64,000 nt of DNA from Kluyvera genomosp. 3 (GCA_002211745.1 CP022114.1:4558645-4622644), one strand, 5' to 3'; positions 34,621 through 44,786 are shown, counted from the stretch's first letter. The notes: generated from the letters alone by a model not told the origin. Made by a program: numbers and translations.

Positions 34621-34996
34621 GCGATAGTCCTTTATATAAGAAGGGAGAGAATCGAATGCAGTAGATAAGTTTGAAATAGTAAAATCTGTGAGCCACGACA
34701 GAAATAACGTGATTATTGTCAAAGGTCGTTAACGGTCACATTTCATTTTCGACATAACGACCAATATCACAATTTTCTCTTACCTCACGCTGAGCGCCAT
34801 CACAATAAATATTTTAATTTCGTGACCATAAATCCATAAGTAAAACACCCACCGGCTCAGAACATAACTATTTCGTCGCCAACCATTTAATTTTCAAGTG
34901 ACAATTTATGCTAAACGAAAATCTGCAAAACTTATTTTCAACAAATACATGAAATCCAATTTAATTACTTTATCAATTTAAATGGAACCCAACAGA
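34621..34996. other. Divergent control region mannosidase / binding protein 2
   Basis: 376 bp, AT-rich, no gene. It contains a CRP-like CGTGATTATTGTCAAA (34709-34724), a perfect inverted repeat GGTCGTTA / TAACGACC (34724-34731 and 34755-34762), and TCGTGACCA (about 34822), which recurs at about 36378. These look like sites for a local or CRP regulator; none is proven. Confidence 0.5.
34724..34762. promoter_or_regulatory. Inverted repeat GGTCGTTA / TAACGACC, candidate operator
   Basis: Two perfect 8-bp arms with 23 bp between, 31 bp start to start (about three helical turns), in the divergent region before the mannosidase and binding protein 2 genes. The spacing would suit two bound dimers or a looped repressor. 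No regulator gene is present in the cluster. Confidence 0.4.
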
Positions 34997-36283
34997 ATGA
35001 AAACAGGACTCTTATATATATGTCTTATATTCGCCGGGCTGGGCACCGTTTTCCCTGTCCATTGCGCTGATAACGTTGTACTGCGCATGTCATGGTGGGG
35101 CGGTAAAGCCCGGCAGCAGCAAACCAACGCCGCGCTGGAGGCGTTTGAGAAACGCTACCCGTCAATCACGGTAAAAGCGGAAAATACCGGCTGGGACGGG
35201 CACCTGGCGCGAATGTCAGCGCAAATGTCGGGGGCACTGAACCGGACGTCATGCAGACCAACTGGCCGTGGCTGTCGCTCTTTTCCCGCGACGGGAACGG
35301 TTATTACGACCTCAATGCGCTGAAAGAGGTTATCGATCTCAGCCAGTTTTCGGCGCAGGATTTACAGTCCACCACCATTAACGGCAAACTCAACGGCCTG
35401 CCCATCTCGCTTAATGCCCCGTGTTCTATTACAACACCGAAACCTGGCGCAAGGTGGGCCTTCCCTATCCGAAAACCTGGGACGACCTTTTCGCCGCCGG
35501 AAAAATCTTCCAGCAGCGGCTCGGTGACCGCTACTACCCGCTGGTGTTGGTCGACCAGGACGTCATGCTAATGATCAACAGCTACATGACACAGAAGTAC
35601 AATACGCCGATGTTCACCGACGATGGCTACCATTTTGCCTGGAATCAAGAGCAGTGGCGTGAAGCCTTCCGCTTTATTCAGCGGCTGGTCGACGGGCACG
35701 TGATTCCGGGGCCGAAATATGTCGCCTCATTTGGCAAAGGCACCTTTCATGAAATGAAACCGTGGGTTGCAGGAGAGTGGGCCGGCGCCTACACCTGGAA
35801 TATTGTGATTCGCGCTTACGTCAGTAACCTGACGCCACCCGCGACGCTGGCGCTCGGCCCGCATCTGATGCTGCCGGGGCAAAGGAGGCGGGTATCTACT
35901 TTAAAGTGTCGCAAATGTTCACCATCAGCCGTCACACCAGGCACCCGAAAGAGGCGGCGATGCTGCTCAACTACCTGCTTAATGACCCACAGGCCGTTAC
36001 CACGTTAGCGCTGGAGCGCGGCATTCCACTGAGCAAAATCGCCGTGAAAACGCTGACGGATAACGGCACCATCAATACGCAGGACCCGATTGTCGCCGGG
36101 CTAAATCAGGCTGTCGCGCTTGGTAGCCACCAGCGCGCCACGCCAATGATGGAGGATTTTCAGATCCTCGCGCTGTTTGTCGCCGCCCGCGAAAACATGG
36201 ATTACGGCAGGCAGACACCGGAGCAAGCGGCAGATGAATTTGTCCACCGGGCCGAACGCATTCTCAGGAAATCGGCGCGCTGA
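34997..36283 (+). CDS. Sugar ABC transporter substrate-binding protein, paralogue 2 (frame broken three times)
   Basis: Second CUT1-type periplasmic binding protein. Signal peptide MKTGLLYICLIFAGLG...HCA, then LRMSWWGGKARQQQ, QTNWPWLSLFSRDGNG and a C-terminal ENMDYGRQTPEQAADEF shared with paralogue 1. 429 residues after repair. Bases are missing at 35230-35234 (G), 35421 (G) and 35876-35879 (G). ATG 34997 was preferred to 34982 because it starts a standard signal peptide. Divergent from the mannosidase gene, suggesting shared control. Confidence 0.88.
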
Positions 36284-36309
36284 TCAAGGTCACAAAAATA
36301 TCGGAGTCA

Positions 36310-36325
36310 GGTGACCGCTATCACG
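36310..36325 (+). promoter_or_regulatory. CRP-like site with no gene behind it
   Basis: GGTGACCGCTATCACG fits TGTGA-N6-TCACA with two mismatches. It is followed by AAAGGGGAAAAG and ATG codons at 36342 and 36345 that open only an 11-12-codon frame (ending ITLNFYLS). This looks like the control region of a lost gene or a leader peptide. Confidence 0.35.
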
Positions 36326-36453
36326 ATTAACAAAGGGGAAAAGATGATGTTGATCACCTTAAATTTTTACCTATCGTGACCAACACCTCATTTTTACCGC
36401 CCGTTATCGCGAATCGCCGTTGCGTACCCCGCCGATGCGCGACATTTCAGTCC

Positions 36454-38048
36454 TCACTTTTTATGCTGAGTGTATTCGGACTCGGTCAGGCTGCGCGCAA
36501 AGCGGGCCAGACGTTGAGGGCTTAATAACAGCGGCAGAAACAGCGGGCTCCCGGCAGGCGGTGACGTCAGCCAGCGTTCCAGCGTATCGACATAGCGCAG
36601 AAGCTGGTTCTGATGTTGAATCAGCACATCAGCAGGCAGCGAATCATCGCCGTAACGATCGCGCCATAGCAGATCGACCATTGCGCTGGTCACCCGTGAG
36701 AACATCTGGCTGTAGACTTCTGCGTTGCGCCAGGCGGCGAACAAAAGTTCCAGCGAATCGTCAGGGCAGGTAATACGCGGCATGATTTCGCGCAGCGTTT
36801 GTACCGCGTTGGCAGCAAGGAAACAGGCGGCCTCTTTTTCCAGACGGATGAGCTGCCGTTGCTCCTGACCTTGCGCGGGATCGTCCGCCGGTATCAGCGG
36901 TTGCCAGGCCTGGAGCCAGTTGGCACTGCGGGTGTCCATATGCAGTACCTGCTGCGCCTGAGAGACACTGTCCGGCACCTGGCTCTGATAATGCAGACGT
37001 CGGCCCAGCAGGTTAGGCGTTTTACACAGCCAGTCGTAGCTGGAGTAAAACAGCGACGCGAGCCGTTGCCGGTCCTGAATGGCGCGAAAGCGCAGCTGCC
37101 GCTGCTCGGCCCAGCGCTCGAAGACCGACAGCGTAGCGCCATCGGTGGTCTGGTTAGCCGCCATCAGGCCCAGCAGATTGATGCTATTCGCTGAATCCAT
37201 CACCCGGCTGTCTGGCATCCATTGCCAGCTAACGCGGGAAGTAATCGCCTCCACTTCGTTGCCGGTGGCGCTGATGGCCCAGCTCAGGCGGCCGCTGATT
37301 TCGTCCGCCAGATAGCAGGGCAGCGCCGTCCAGCCGTAGCCCGTGCCGACAAGGTCGTATTCGATCCACTTTTTATGTCCTGGCAGCGCGACGATGTGAG
37401 GATGGTTGGCAAAGCCGGGATGATAGTCGATTTCGGTCGCTTTAACGGCGGCGCGGACATCATCAGGCAAAGATGAGAGTACCGTCGCCAGCTGCTGGCG
37501 CGGCCAGCTGTCATCAATGAAATCGCGCAGCACCAGCTTTTTGCCAAAGCTGCGCAGCTGGCTCCATACGCTATACAGCCCTGCTGCCAGCCTGCCGTTT
37601 GAAAGGCGGGCGTCGTTAAGCCAAGCACTACGCCGCTTAAATGCGGCAGTGCGGGAAGCAGCGGCGAAAATATCGCGGCATAGAAATGTTGCCAGAAATC
37701 CGGCGCGCTTTTTTCATCAAAAGCTAGCTCGGGAAATTTGCGCTTAATAATGTCGTCAGAGGGAGCCGCTTCTCCCTGTAGCCAGAACGAAAGGTTATTT
37801 TCTGCCAGATAACGATCGACGCGTTTTAAATACTGCAACGCGTAATTTTGCTGATGAATAAGGTTCTCGACGTTCAGTTTCAGACTTAACGGCGAGGGCG
37901 TTGCCAGAATAGAAAGCAGTTCCTGTTGGTGCAGGATGATGCCAGTGAAACCGTGCTGTTTCGCACTTTTCACTCCCTGAATAAACCAGGGCCAGTGCCA
38001 GATAAAGGTGCTATTCAGCTCCATCAATTGATGTGGAATACGTTTCAT
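36454..38048 (-). CDS. Unrecognised 531-residue protein, possible glycosidase (frame broken once)
   Basis: I do not recognise this protein. It has no signal peptide, so is cytoplasmic. The N-terminus (MELNSTFIWHWPWFIQGV, then KQHGFTGIILHQQELL) reads like the first strand and helix of a TIM barrel. Later PHLSGVVLGLT, KLVLRDFIDDSWPRQQ and EIDYHPGFANHPHIVAL resemble barrel strands, and GTGYGWTALPCYLADEI could be a substrate loop; the pattern faintly recalls alpha-glucuronidase-like hydrolases, but that is a guess. A G (coding strand) is missing at 37579-37581. ATG 38048 has GGGTGAG upstream; it is divergent from the oxidoreductase gene with only 47 bp between. Context suggests sugar catabolism. 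Confidence 0.7.
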
Positions 38049-38095
38049 CGTCTCACCCTGCAAATAAATATGTGCTTATCATAATCGAGGATGTC

Positions 38096-39389
38096 ATGAA
38101 AAAATATGCGCTGGTCGGTACTGGTGGTCGTGCCGGTTTATATATTTCCGCTATTGGCGGGCAATGGCGCGAGAATGCGAAGATGGTCGCCTTTTGCGAC
38201 ACTAACCAAACTCGTATGAACTACGCCAATACGCTGCTGCAAAAAGAGGGGCCGAACCGGTCTCCACCTGGAAGGCGGCGCAGTTTGAAGAGATGATCCG
38301 CGAGACTCGCCCGGATATCGTCATCGTCACCACCATGGACCGCACCCACGATAATTACATCGTCCGCGCGCTGCATGCGGGCTGTGACGTGATCACCGAA
38401 AAACCGATGACCATCGACGAGAAGCGCGCGCTGCGCATTCTGGACGCCATCGAGGAGACCGGGCACACGGTGCGCGTGGCCTTTAACTACCGCTACGCGC
38501 CGCACCACAGTAAGGTGCGCGAACTGCTGATGCAGGGCGCGATTGGCAACGTGACCTCCGTTCACTTCGAGTGGCTGCTCAATACCGAGCACGGCGCGGA
38601 CTACTTCCGTCGCTGGCACCGTGAAAAACGCAACAGCGGCGGCCTGCTGGTGCACAAGTCTACTCACCATTTCGACCTGATGAACTTCTGGCTGGCGAGC
38701 TACCCTGAGCGCGTTTACGCCGAGGGCAGTCTGCAGTTCTACGGCAAGGAGAACGCGGAAAAACGCGGCGTGACTCAATTCTACCCCGCGCCCACGGCTA
38801 TGCCGAAGCGAAGGACGACCCGTTCGCGCTGAATATGGCGGACAACGCCCAACTGAAGGCGCTGTATCTCGACGCCGAGCATGAAGATAACTACTTCCGT
38901 GACCAGAGCGTGTTCAGCGATGGTATTACCATCGAAGACACCATGTCGGTGCTGGTGAAGTATCAGAACCAGGTGCAGCTCACCTACTCGCTGAACGCCT
39001 ACCTGCCGTGGGAAGGGCTGAACGTGGTGTTTAACGGCACCGAAGGCCGCCTGGAGATGAAAATCGTCGAGAAATCCTACGTTAACGCCGGCGGCAAGCG
39101 CGAAAACGAAGGCAGCCTGGAGCAGTGCGATATCACCGTCTTCCCGATGTTTGCCGAACCCTGGAAAGCGGAGTTCAGCCTGGGCGAAGGCGGTCACGGT
39201 GGCGGCGACAACGCCATGCTGGCGGACCTGTTCGGCGAACCGGGCAACGACCCGCTACAGCGCGCGGCAGACCATCGCGCCGGGGCGATGTCCATTCTCA
39301 CCGGTATCGCGGGCAATATCTCCATGCAGCAACAGCGCCCGGTGAACTTTAAGGAGTTCGAACTGGTTTCCCGTCTGGCGAAACGCTAA
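38096..39389 (+). CDS. Gfo/Idh/MocA-family oxidoreductase (frame broken twice)
   Basis: NAD(P)-dependent sugar oxidoreductase family. The N-terminal Rossmann motif [11 protein letters not shown] (residues about 5-15), the [11 protein letters not shown] motif (about 102-112) and the catalytic-region [13 protein letters not shown] are visible. 431 residues after repair; no signal peptide. Bases are missing at 38248-38251 (G) and 38784-38787 (C). The substrate is unknown; beside the mannosidase and binding proteins it probably oxidises a released sugar or glycoside. It is 106 bp before binding protein 3, probably in one transcript, and shares a 47-bp divergent gap with the unrecognised gene. Confidence 0.88.
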
Positions 39390-39399
39390 AGCGCATTCC

Positions 39400-39422
39400 G
39401 GCGCGGCAGACAGCCGCGCCGA
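39400..39422 (+). terminator. GC-rich hairpin between the oxidoreductase and binding protein 3 genes
   Basis: CGGCGCGGC / GCCGCGCCG with a 5-base loop and no T-run. It is more likely an intercistronic stability hairpin, as often seen before abundant binding-protein messages, than a full terminator. Confidence 0.5.
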
Positions 39423-39495
39423 AGCGACTGGTCAGTATTTTGCAGTTACTCACCTGTTTCATAACACGATTTCTGCCTCTGTCCCGGAGACAATA

Positions 39496-40776
39496 ATGAA
39501 TAAAATCGCATCAGGTGTTATCGCATCACTATTATTTTCCTGTACCTCTGCCTGGGCACAACAGCCCGTCGAATTGCGCATGTCGTGGTGGGGAGGCAAT
39601 AGCCGCCACCAGGCGACCCTCAAGGCGCTGGAAGCCTTCGAGAAAAAATATCCCGATATCAAAGTGAAAGCCGAATATACCGGCTGGGACGGGCACCTTT
39701 CGCGCCTGACCACCCAGATGGCGAGCGGCACCGAGCCGGACGTGATGCAGACCAACTGGCCGTGGCTGATCATCTTCTCCAAAAACGGTGAAGGCTATTA
39801 CGACCTCAATAAGCTTAAAGACGAGCTCGATTTCAGCCAGTATCAGGCCAAAGATCTGCAGTCCACCACCGTCAAAGGCAAGCTCAACGGCCTGCCGATT
39901 TCTGTCAATGCGCCGGTGTTTTACTATAACGACGTGACCTGGAAAAAAGCCGGGCTGGCGTATCCAAAAACCTGGGATGAGTTTTTTGCCGCCGGAAAGG
40001 TGTTCCAGCAGAAGCTCGGCGACAACTACTATCCTTACACCATGGTCGATCAGGATGTGATTCTCCTGCTCAACGCTTACATGATGCAGAAGCATCAGAA
40101 ACCGATGTTTAACAGCGACGGCAAATTTACCTGGAACGATGCCGAGTGGAGTGAGGCATTCAGCTTCGTCAAGCGCCTGAGCGACGACCACGTGCTGCCT
40201 GCGCCAAAAAGACTCTCCTCCTACGGCAAAGGCAATCTGTATGAGATGAAGCCGTGGATAAACGGCGAATGGGGCGGTCTGTTCACGTGGAATATCACCA
40301 TTCGCATGTTTGCCAACAACATGACGCCGCCGGCGAAGCTGGTGCTGGGCGACTATGTGATGCAGCCAGGGACGGAAGAGTCGGGCGTCTACTTCAAAAC
40401 GTCGCAGATGTTCTCAGTAGCGAAATCGACGAAGCATCCGAAAGAGGCGGCGATACTGCTGAACTTCCTGGTCAGCGATCCGCAGTCGGTGGAAGCGCTC
40501 GGGCTGGAGCGCGGCATTCCGCTGAACAAGGCGGCGGAAACGCTGTTAACCGAGAAAGGAGTCATTGACCCGAACGATCCGGTGGTGGCCGGGCTACGCC
40601 AGGCGCAGTCGCTGCATACCACCGTCATCGCTACGCCGTTTATTGAGGATTTGCAGGTGATCGACCAGTTCACGTCAGCGCGTGAAAAACTCGACATGGG
40701 CAAGCAAACGCCGGCGCAGGTCGCCGCCGACTTCCGCCAGCAGGTGGAACGGATTGTGCGGCGCGTGACCCGTTAA
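39496..40776 (+). CDS. Sugar ABC transporter substrate-binding protein, paralogue 3
   Basis: Third CUT1-type periplasmic binding protein and the only one of the three with an intact frame, 426 residues. Signal peptide of about 21 residues (SAWA|QQ), then LRMSWWGGNSRHQATLKAL, MASGTEPDVMQTNWPW, LNGLPISVNAPVFYYN and GLERGIPLNKAAE. It resembles TogB-type oligosaccharide-binding proteins. It probably follows the oxidoreductase in one transcript. No permease or ATPase gene is linked. It ends 3 bp before the convergent LrgB-family stop. Confidence 0.9.
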   Translation: MNKIASGVIASLLFSCTSAWAQQPVELRMSWWGGNSRHQATLKALEAFEKKYPDIKVKAEYTGWDGHLSRLTTQMASGTEPDVMQTNWPWLIIFSKNGEGYYDLNKLKDELDFSQYQAKDLQSTTVKGKLNGLPISVNAPVFYYNDVTWKKAGLAYPKTWDEFFAAGKVFQQKLGDNYYPYTMVDQDVILLLNAYMMQKHQKPMFNSDGKFTWNDAEWSEAFSFVKRLSDDHVLPAPKRLSSYGKGNLYEMKPWINGEWGGLFTWNITIRMFANNMTPPAKLVLGDYVMQPGTEESGVYFKTSQMFSVAKSTKHPKEAAILLNFLVSDPQSVEALGLERGIPLNKAAETLLTEKGVIDPNDPVVAGLRQAQSLHTTVIATPFIEDLQVIDQFTSAREKLDMGKQTPAQVAADFRQQVERIVRRVTR

Positions 40777-40779
40777 GCC

Positions 40780-41468
40780 TTAAAACATAATCCAGCCAAC
40801 CAACGGGGCCACCAGCACCATCACCACCCCGGAGAGCATCATCACCAGGCTGGCCACCACGCCTTCCTGCGGGCCCAGCTCGTAGGAACGCGCGGTCCCC
40901 GCGCCGTGCGACGCTGCGCCAAAGCCCGCACCCTTCGCCATCCCTTCACGAATGGAAAGCCGTAAAAACAGCACGTCGCCAATCGCCATACCGAACACGC
41001 CGGTGACCACCACAAACAACGCCACCAGCTCCGGCTGACCGCCAAGCGATTTCGCTGCCGCCAGTGCAAACGGCGTGGTGATGGAACGCACCGCCAGGCT
41101 GCGCTGGATTTCATCCGACAGGGTAAACAGCCGCGCCAGCCACACCGAACTGGTCACCGCCACGACCGTCGCCGTGATCACCCCAGCAGAGAGCGACATC
41201 CAGTGGCGTTTGATAATGGCCAGATTGTCATACACCGGCACAGCAAAGGCGATAGTCGCCGGCCCCAGCAGCCACAGCAGCCAGTGGGCTTCCCCATATA
41301 GTTCTGGTAGGAGATATGGCCAAACACCAGCATTAACACCAGCAGCACCGGGGTGAGCACCAGCGGCATCAGCGGCAGCTTACGAAAGCGGCGGTACAGG
41401 CGCTTATTAGCAAAATAGAGTACCAGGGTAATCACCAGGCACAGGACGCTCAGCTGAAAATTATTCAT
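40780..41468 (-). CDS. LrgB/CidB-family membrane protein (frame broken once)
   Basis: Inner-membrane protein of the LrgB/YohK family, partner of a CidA/LrgA holin-like protein. The signature MAKGAGFGAASHGAGTARSY is visible near residues 180-200, with hydrophobic segments on both sides. 229 residues after repair. A G (coding strand) is missing at 41292-41295. The start overlaps the end of the upstream CidA/LrgA gene by 8 bp. Homologues are linked to murein hydrolase control or to pyruvate/overflow-metabolite export; the function here is inferred only from family. Confidence 0.88.
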
Positions 41469-41871
41469 TACGCATCCGCTTCAGTTCGTAGCGATACACT
41501 TTGTCGACCACCCACGCCGTTGCTCCCAGCACCATCATGGTACTCAGCGCGATAACGAGGAAAATTCGCCAGCCGTCGACCATCAGCAGTTGAGCGTAAT
41601 TCACCACCGCGACCACCGCCGGGACAAAGAACAGCAGCATCTCGGCCAGCAGCCAGCGTGAGCCCGCGCGAACCCATTTGAGCGGCACCACGTGGCAAAC
41701 AATCAGCGCCAGCAGCAGCACCATACCGACCAGATTGGCAGGCAGCGGCAAATGCCACCAGCTCACCAGATATTCAGCGAAAACAAACAGCCCGGCGTAC
41801 AGTACAACCTGCACCGGCACCTGCAGACGGTTTAACACGGAGGGCACAACGCGCCCTAAGGCCTCAGCCAT
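41461..41871 (-). CDS. CidA/LrgA-family holin-like protein
   Basis: Small inner-membrane protein with four hydrophobic segments and the CidA/LrgA core (LPANLVGMVLLLALIV, LFFVPAVVAVVNYAQLL). 136 residues from the ATG at 41871. A GTG at 41895 in the same frame would add eight residues; neither start has a strong ribosome site, so the start is uncertain. First gene of the pair, and divergent from a LysR regulator 102 bp away, the arrangement of CidABR-type loci. Confidence 0.85.
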   Translation of the reverse strand: MAEALGRVVPSVLNRLQVPVQVVLYAGLFVFAEYLVSWWHLPLPANLVGMVLLLALIVCHVVPLKWVRAGSRWLLAEMLLFFVPAVVAVVNYAQLLMVDGWRIFLVIALSTMMVLGATAWVVDKVYRYELKRMRNE

Positions 41872-41973
41872 GGAGGAATGTCCAGAAAAAATCACAGGCG
41901 CACAGTATAGTGAGGCCGCGATGATGACAGAAATGAATTAAACTCATCGGTAGCATAGTTTAGAGGCATAATC

Positions 41974-42856
41974 ATGGACATAAGAACGCTGCGCTACTTT
42001 GTTGAAGTCGTTCGCCAGCAGAGCTTTACTCGAGCTGCGGAGAAACTCTACGTTACGCAACCAACAATCAGTAAGATGCTCAAAAACCTGGAAGATGAGC
42101 TGAACTGTACCCTCCTGATTCGCGACGGCCGCAAGCTGTTGATGACCGATACCGGACAAGTGGTATTTGAGCGCGGGCTGGCCATTCTTGATGAATTCCG
42201 CCAGTTGGAGGCCGAGCTGAGCGATATTAACCACCTCAACAAGGGCGTGCTGCGCCTTGGTATTCCCCCATGGTCGGCATGCTCATGGCCGGGCCGATCG
42301 GTCTGTTCCGCCAGCGCTATCCGGGCGTCGAACTGAAAATCTCCGAATTTGGCGGCCTGACGGTGCAGCAGGCGGTGATGAACGGCGAGCTGGATCTGGC
42401 AATGACCGCGCTGCCGGTTGAAGAGGAAAGCGCGCTGACGACCCTGCCGCTGTTCAGCCACCCGCTGTGCGTGCTGGTGCCCCGCTCCGGCGAATGGCTG
42501 GAACAAACGTCAGTATCGCCGACGCAGTTAGCCGCACATCCGTTGCTGATTTATAACGAAGATTTCGCCCTCAGCCGCCAGCTGATGCAGCTGTTTGCTC
42601 GCCATGACGTTAAGCCGCGTATTGCAGTACGCAGCGGACAGTGGACTTTCTGGCGGCGATGGTGCAGGCGGGCGTCGGCGTGGCGATTCTACCGGAGCCC
42701 ATTTGCCGCAAGCTAGATGAAAAAACGCTGCGCTGGCTGCCGCTGGAAAGCGAGCTGCGCTGGCAGTTGGGGATGATTTGGCGGGAAGGGGTCTATTTGT
42801 CTCACAGCGCCCAGGCATGGCTGAAGTGCTGTGAGGGGTTTAAGCTGCCGGAGTAG
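41974..42856 (+). CDS. LysR-family regulator of the CidA/LrgB-like pair (frame broken twice)
   Basis: LysR-type transcription factor. The N-terminal helix-turn-helix is clear (MDIRTLRYFVEVVRQQSFT, then EKLYVTQPTISKMLKNLE), followed by the effector domain (GLFRQRYPGVELKI, AILPEPICRKL). 294 residues after repair. Bases are missing at 42265-42269 (C) and 42643-42644 (G). By family and position it probably controls the divergent CidA/LrgB-like operon, as CidR does; the inducer is not known here. Confidence 0.88.
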
Positions 42857-42873
42857 AAGTTTAGGCACGGTCC

Positions 42874-42965
42874 GCCCCTCTCCCTTTTTAAGGGAGAGGG
42901 TTGGGGTGAGGGTTTATGCTCGGAGCCATACCCTCACCCTAGCCCTCTCCCCATAGGGGAGAGGG
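42874..42965. repeat. REP-like double palindrome between the LysR gene and yjcE
   Basis: CCCCTCTCCC...GGGAGAGGGTTGGGGTGAGGG and its inverted copy CCCTCACCCTAGCCCTCTCC, same family as at 4174. Confidence 0.8.
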
Positions 42966-42992
42966 AACTGGTCGGCACACGCTTTATCCGTA

Positions 42993-44637
42993 TTACGCGT
43001 CTTCGATCAACAACGCTTCCAGCAGGTCGAGATCGTGCAGCAGTTTTTGCAGCGTCTCATTACTGATCTGTCTGGTCGCGCGCAGGTGGTACAACTCCCG
43101 CGCTCGGAGCGCAGCGCCGCCAGGCGGAAACGCCGTTCAAGCTGCTCTTCCAGCATCGACGTTTCCACATCGTTACGCCCGTCGACGCGACGGCGCAGGT
43201 TACCAATGACGCGTGAACTGACCTCGGTCAGCAGCTGGTTATCGATATTCTCGTTGCTATCCGCCGCCAGACGCTCTTCCATTTTCTGGATGGCGACAAT
43301 CGCCACATCCGCCGTCGCCGCGCGCGCCAGCCGCTCTTCATTACGCTGCTGCACGTGGTCGGTGGATTCGATATGACGCAGTAAAATCGGCAACGCCACC
43401 ACGCCCACAAATAGCGAGAACAGAATCACCCCTGCGGCGAGGAACACCAGCTCATAACGCGCCGGGAAGGCTTCGCCCGTCGGCAGCAGCAGCGGAATAG
43501 ACAGCACACCGGCGAGCGTTATCGCACCGCGCACCCCCGCCACCGAGGAAATCAAGAGCTCGCGGGTCGTCCAGGAGCCAAATTCCATCGGTTTCTTTTT
43601 CAGGAAGCGCTGGCTGAGCTTGCGCATCGTCCATAGCCAGCCGAAGCGTACCAGCATCAGCGCCGCGTAAATCAGGATGATATCGGTAAACAACATCCAG
43701 GTTTCGACGTTCGGGTCGGCCTCCGCCGCCACCAACGACGTCTCAAGAATCGCGGGCAATTGCAGGCCCAACAGCAAGAAGACCATGCCGTTGAACACAA
43801 ACTCGAGCATCGCCCAGGTGCTGTTGGCGCGCAGGCGCATGGCCAACGGCGCGGTGCGCATCACGCCGGAACGCGTAATGGTCATCCCCGCCGCCACCGC
43901 CGCCAGGATACCGGAAACGCCGATATGTTCAGCAATCAGGTATGAGGCAAACGGCAGCAGGAACAGCAGGACGATCTGCGTAGCCGGTTCATCACCACCC
44001 CAGCGGCTGAGGAAACGCATTGAGCGGCCGTACAGCCAGCTCACTACGAAGCCCGCAAGGATGCCGCCAATTGCCACCTTCAGGAACTCTACCGTCGCGC
44101 CACCAACGGTAAAGACCATTGTGCCCATCGCGACAGCCACGGCAAACTTCAGCGACACCAGGCCGGAGGCGTCGTTCATCAGCGCCTCGCCCTGCAAAAT
44201 GCCCATGATTTTTTTCGGAATGCGCCCTTCCCCCACAATGCCGGAAAGCGCCACGGCATCGGTTGGCGACAATACCGCCGCCAGCGCAAAAGCGGGGATC
44301 AGCGGAATGCCGGGAACAATCCAGTAGATCAGGAAGCCAATCCCGACCACCGTCACCAGCACTAACGCCAGCGCCAGGCCAAGGATCTCCCTGCCGTGCT
44401 CGATAAACTCGCGAGTCGGCGTCTTCCAGCCATCGGCAAACAGCAGCGGCGGGATGAACAGCACGAGGAAGAGTTCAGGGTCAAATTCAACGTGCAAACC
44501 GAAGGTAGGCCAGGCCAGCAGCGCACCGATGGCGATTTGCATTAAAGGTAGTGGAACCTGGAAGGGCAGTACGCGTGTAACCACCCGGACAGCGAAACCA
44601 CGAGGGTCATGATGAGTATGGTAAAGAATATTTCCAT
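42993..44637 (-). CDS. yjcE: CPA1-family sodium/proton antiporter YjcE (frame broken twice)
   Basis: Inner-membrane cation:proton antiporter with about 12 transmembrane segments and a charged C-terminal tail. It is nearly identical to E. coli YjcE, including LSPTDAVALSGIVGEGRIP, LMNDASGLVSLKFAVA and FAGVRGAITLAG-like regions. 548 residues after repair (549 in E. coli). Coding-strand Gs are missing at 44584-44586 (after MEIFF...SLSG) and 43097-43099 (near the C-terminus, which should end LLIEDA). Confidence 0.93.
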
Positions 44638-44786
44638 GCGTTCCCTGTTTACAGCGTTGTCTTATTATTCAAAACATGAAGCGTCGTGCTTCTTATCATA
44701 CGCGTACCAGAGTAACGCAAAAGGAAACGAGACGTGGCTGAAAATGGAAAAAAAGTCCGAACCCGTCGCACTGCAGGGCAATAAAC

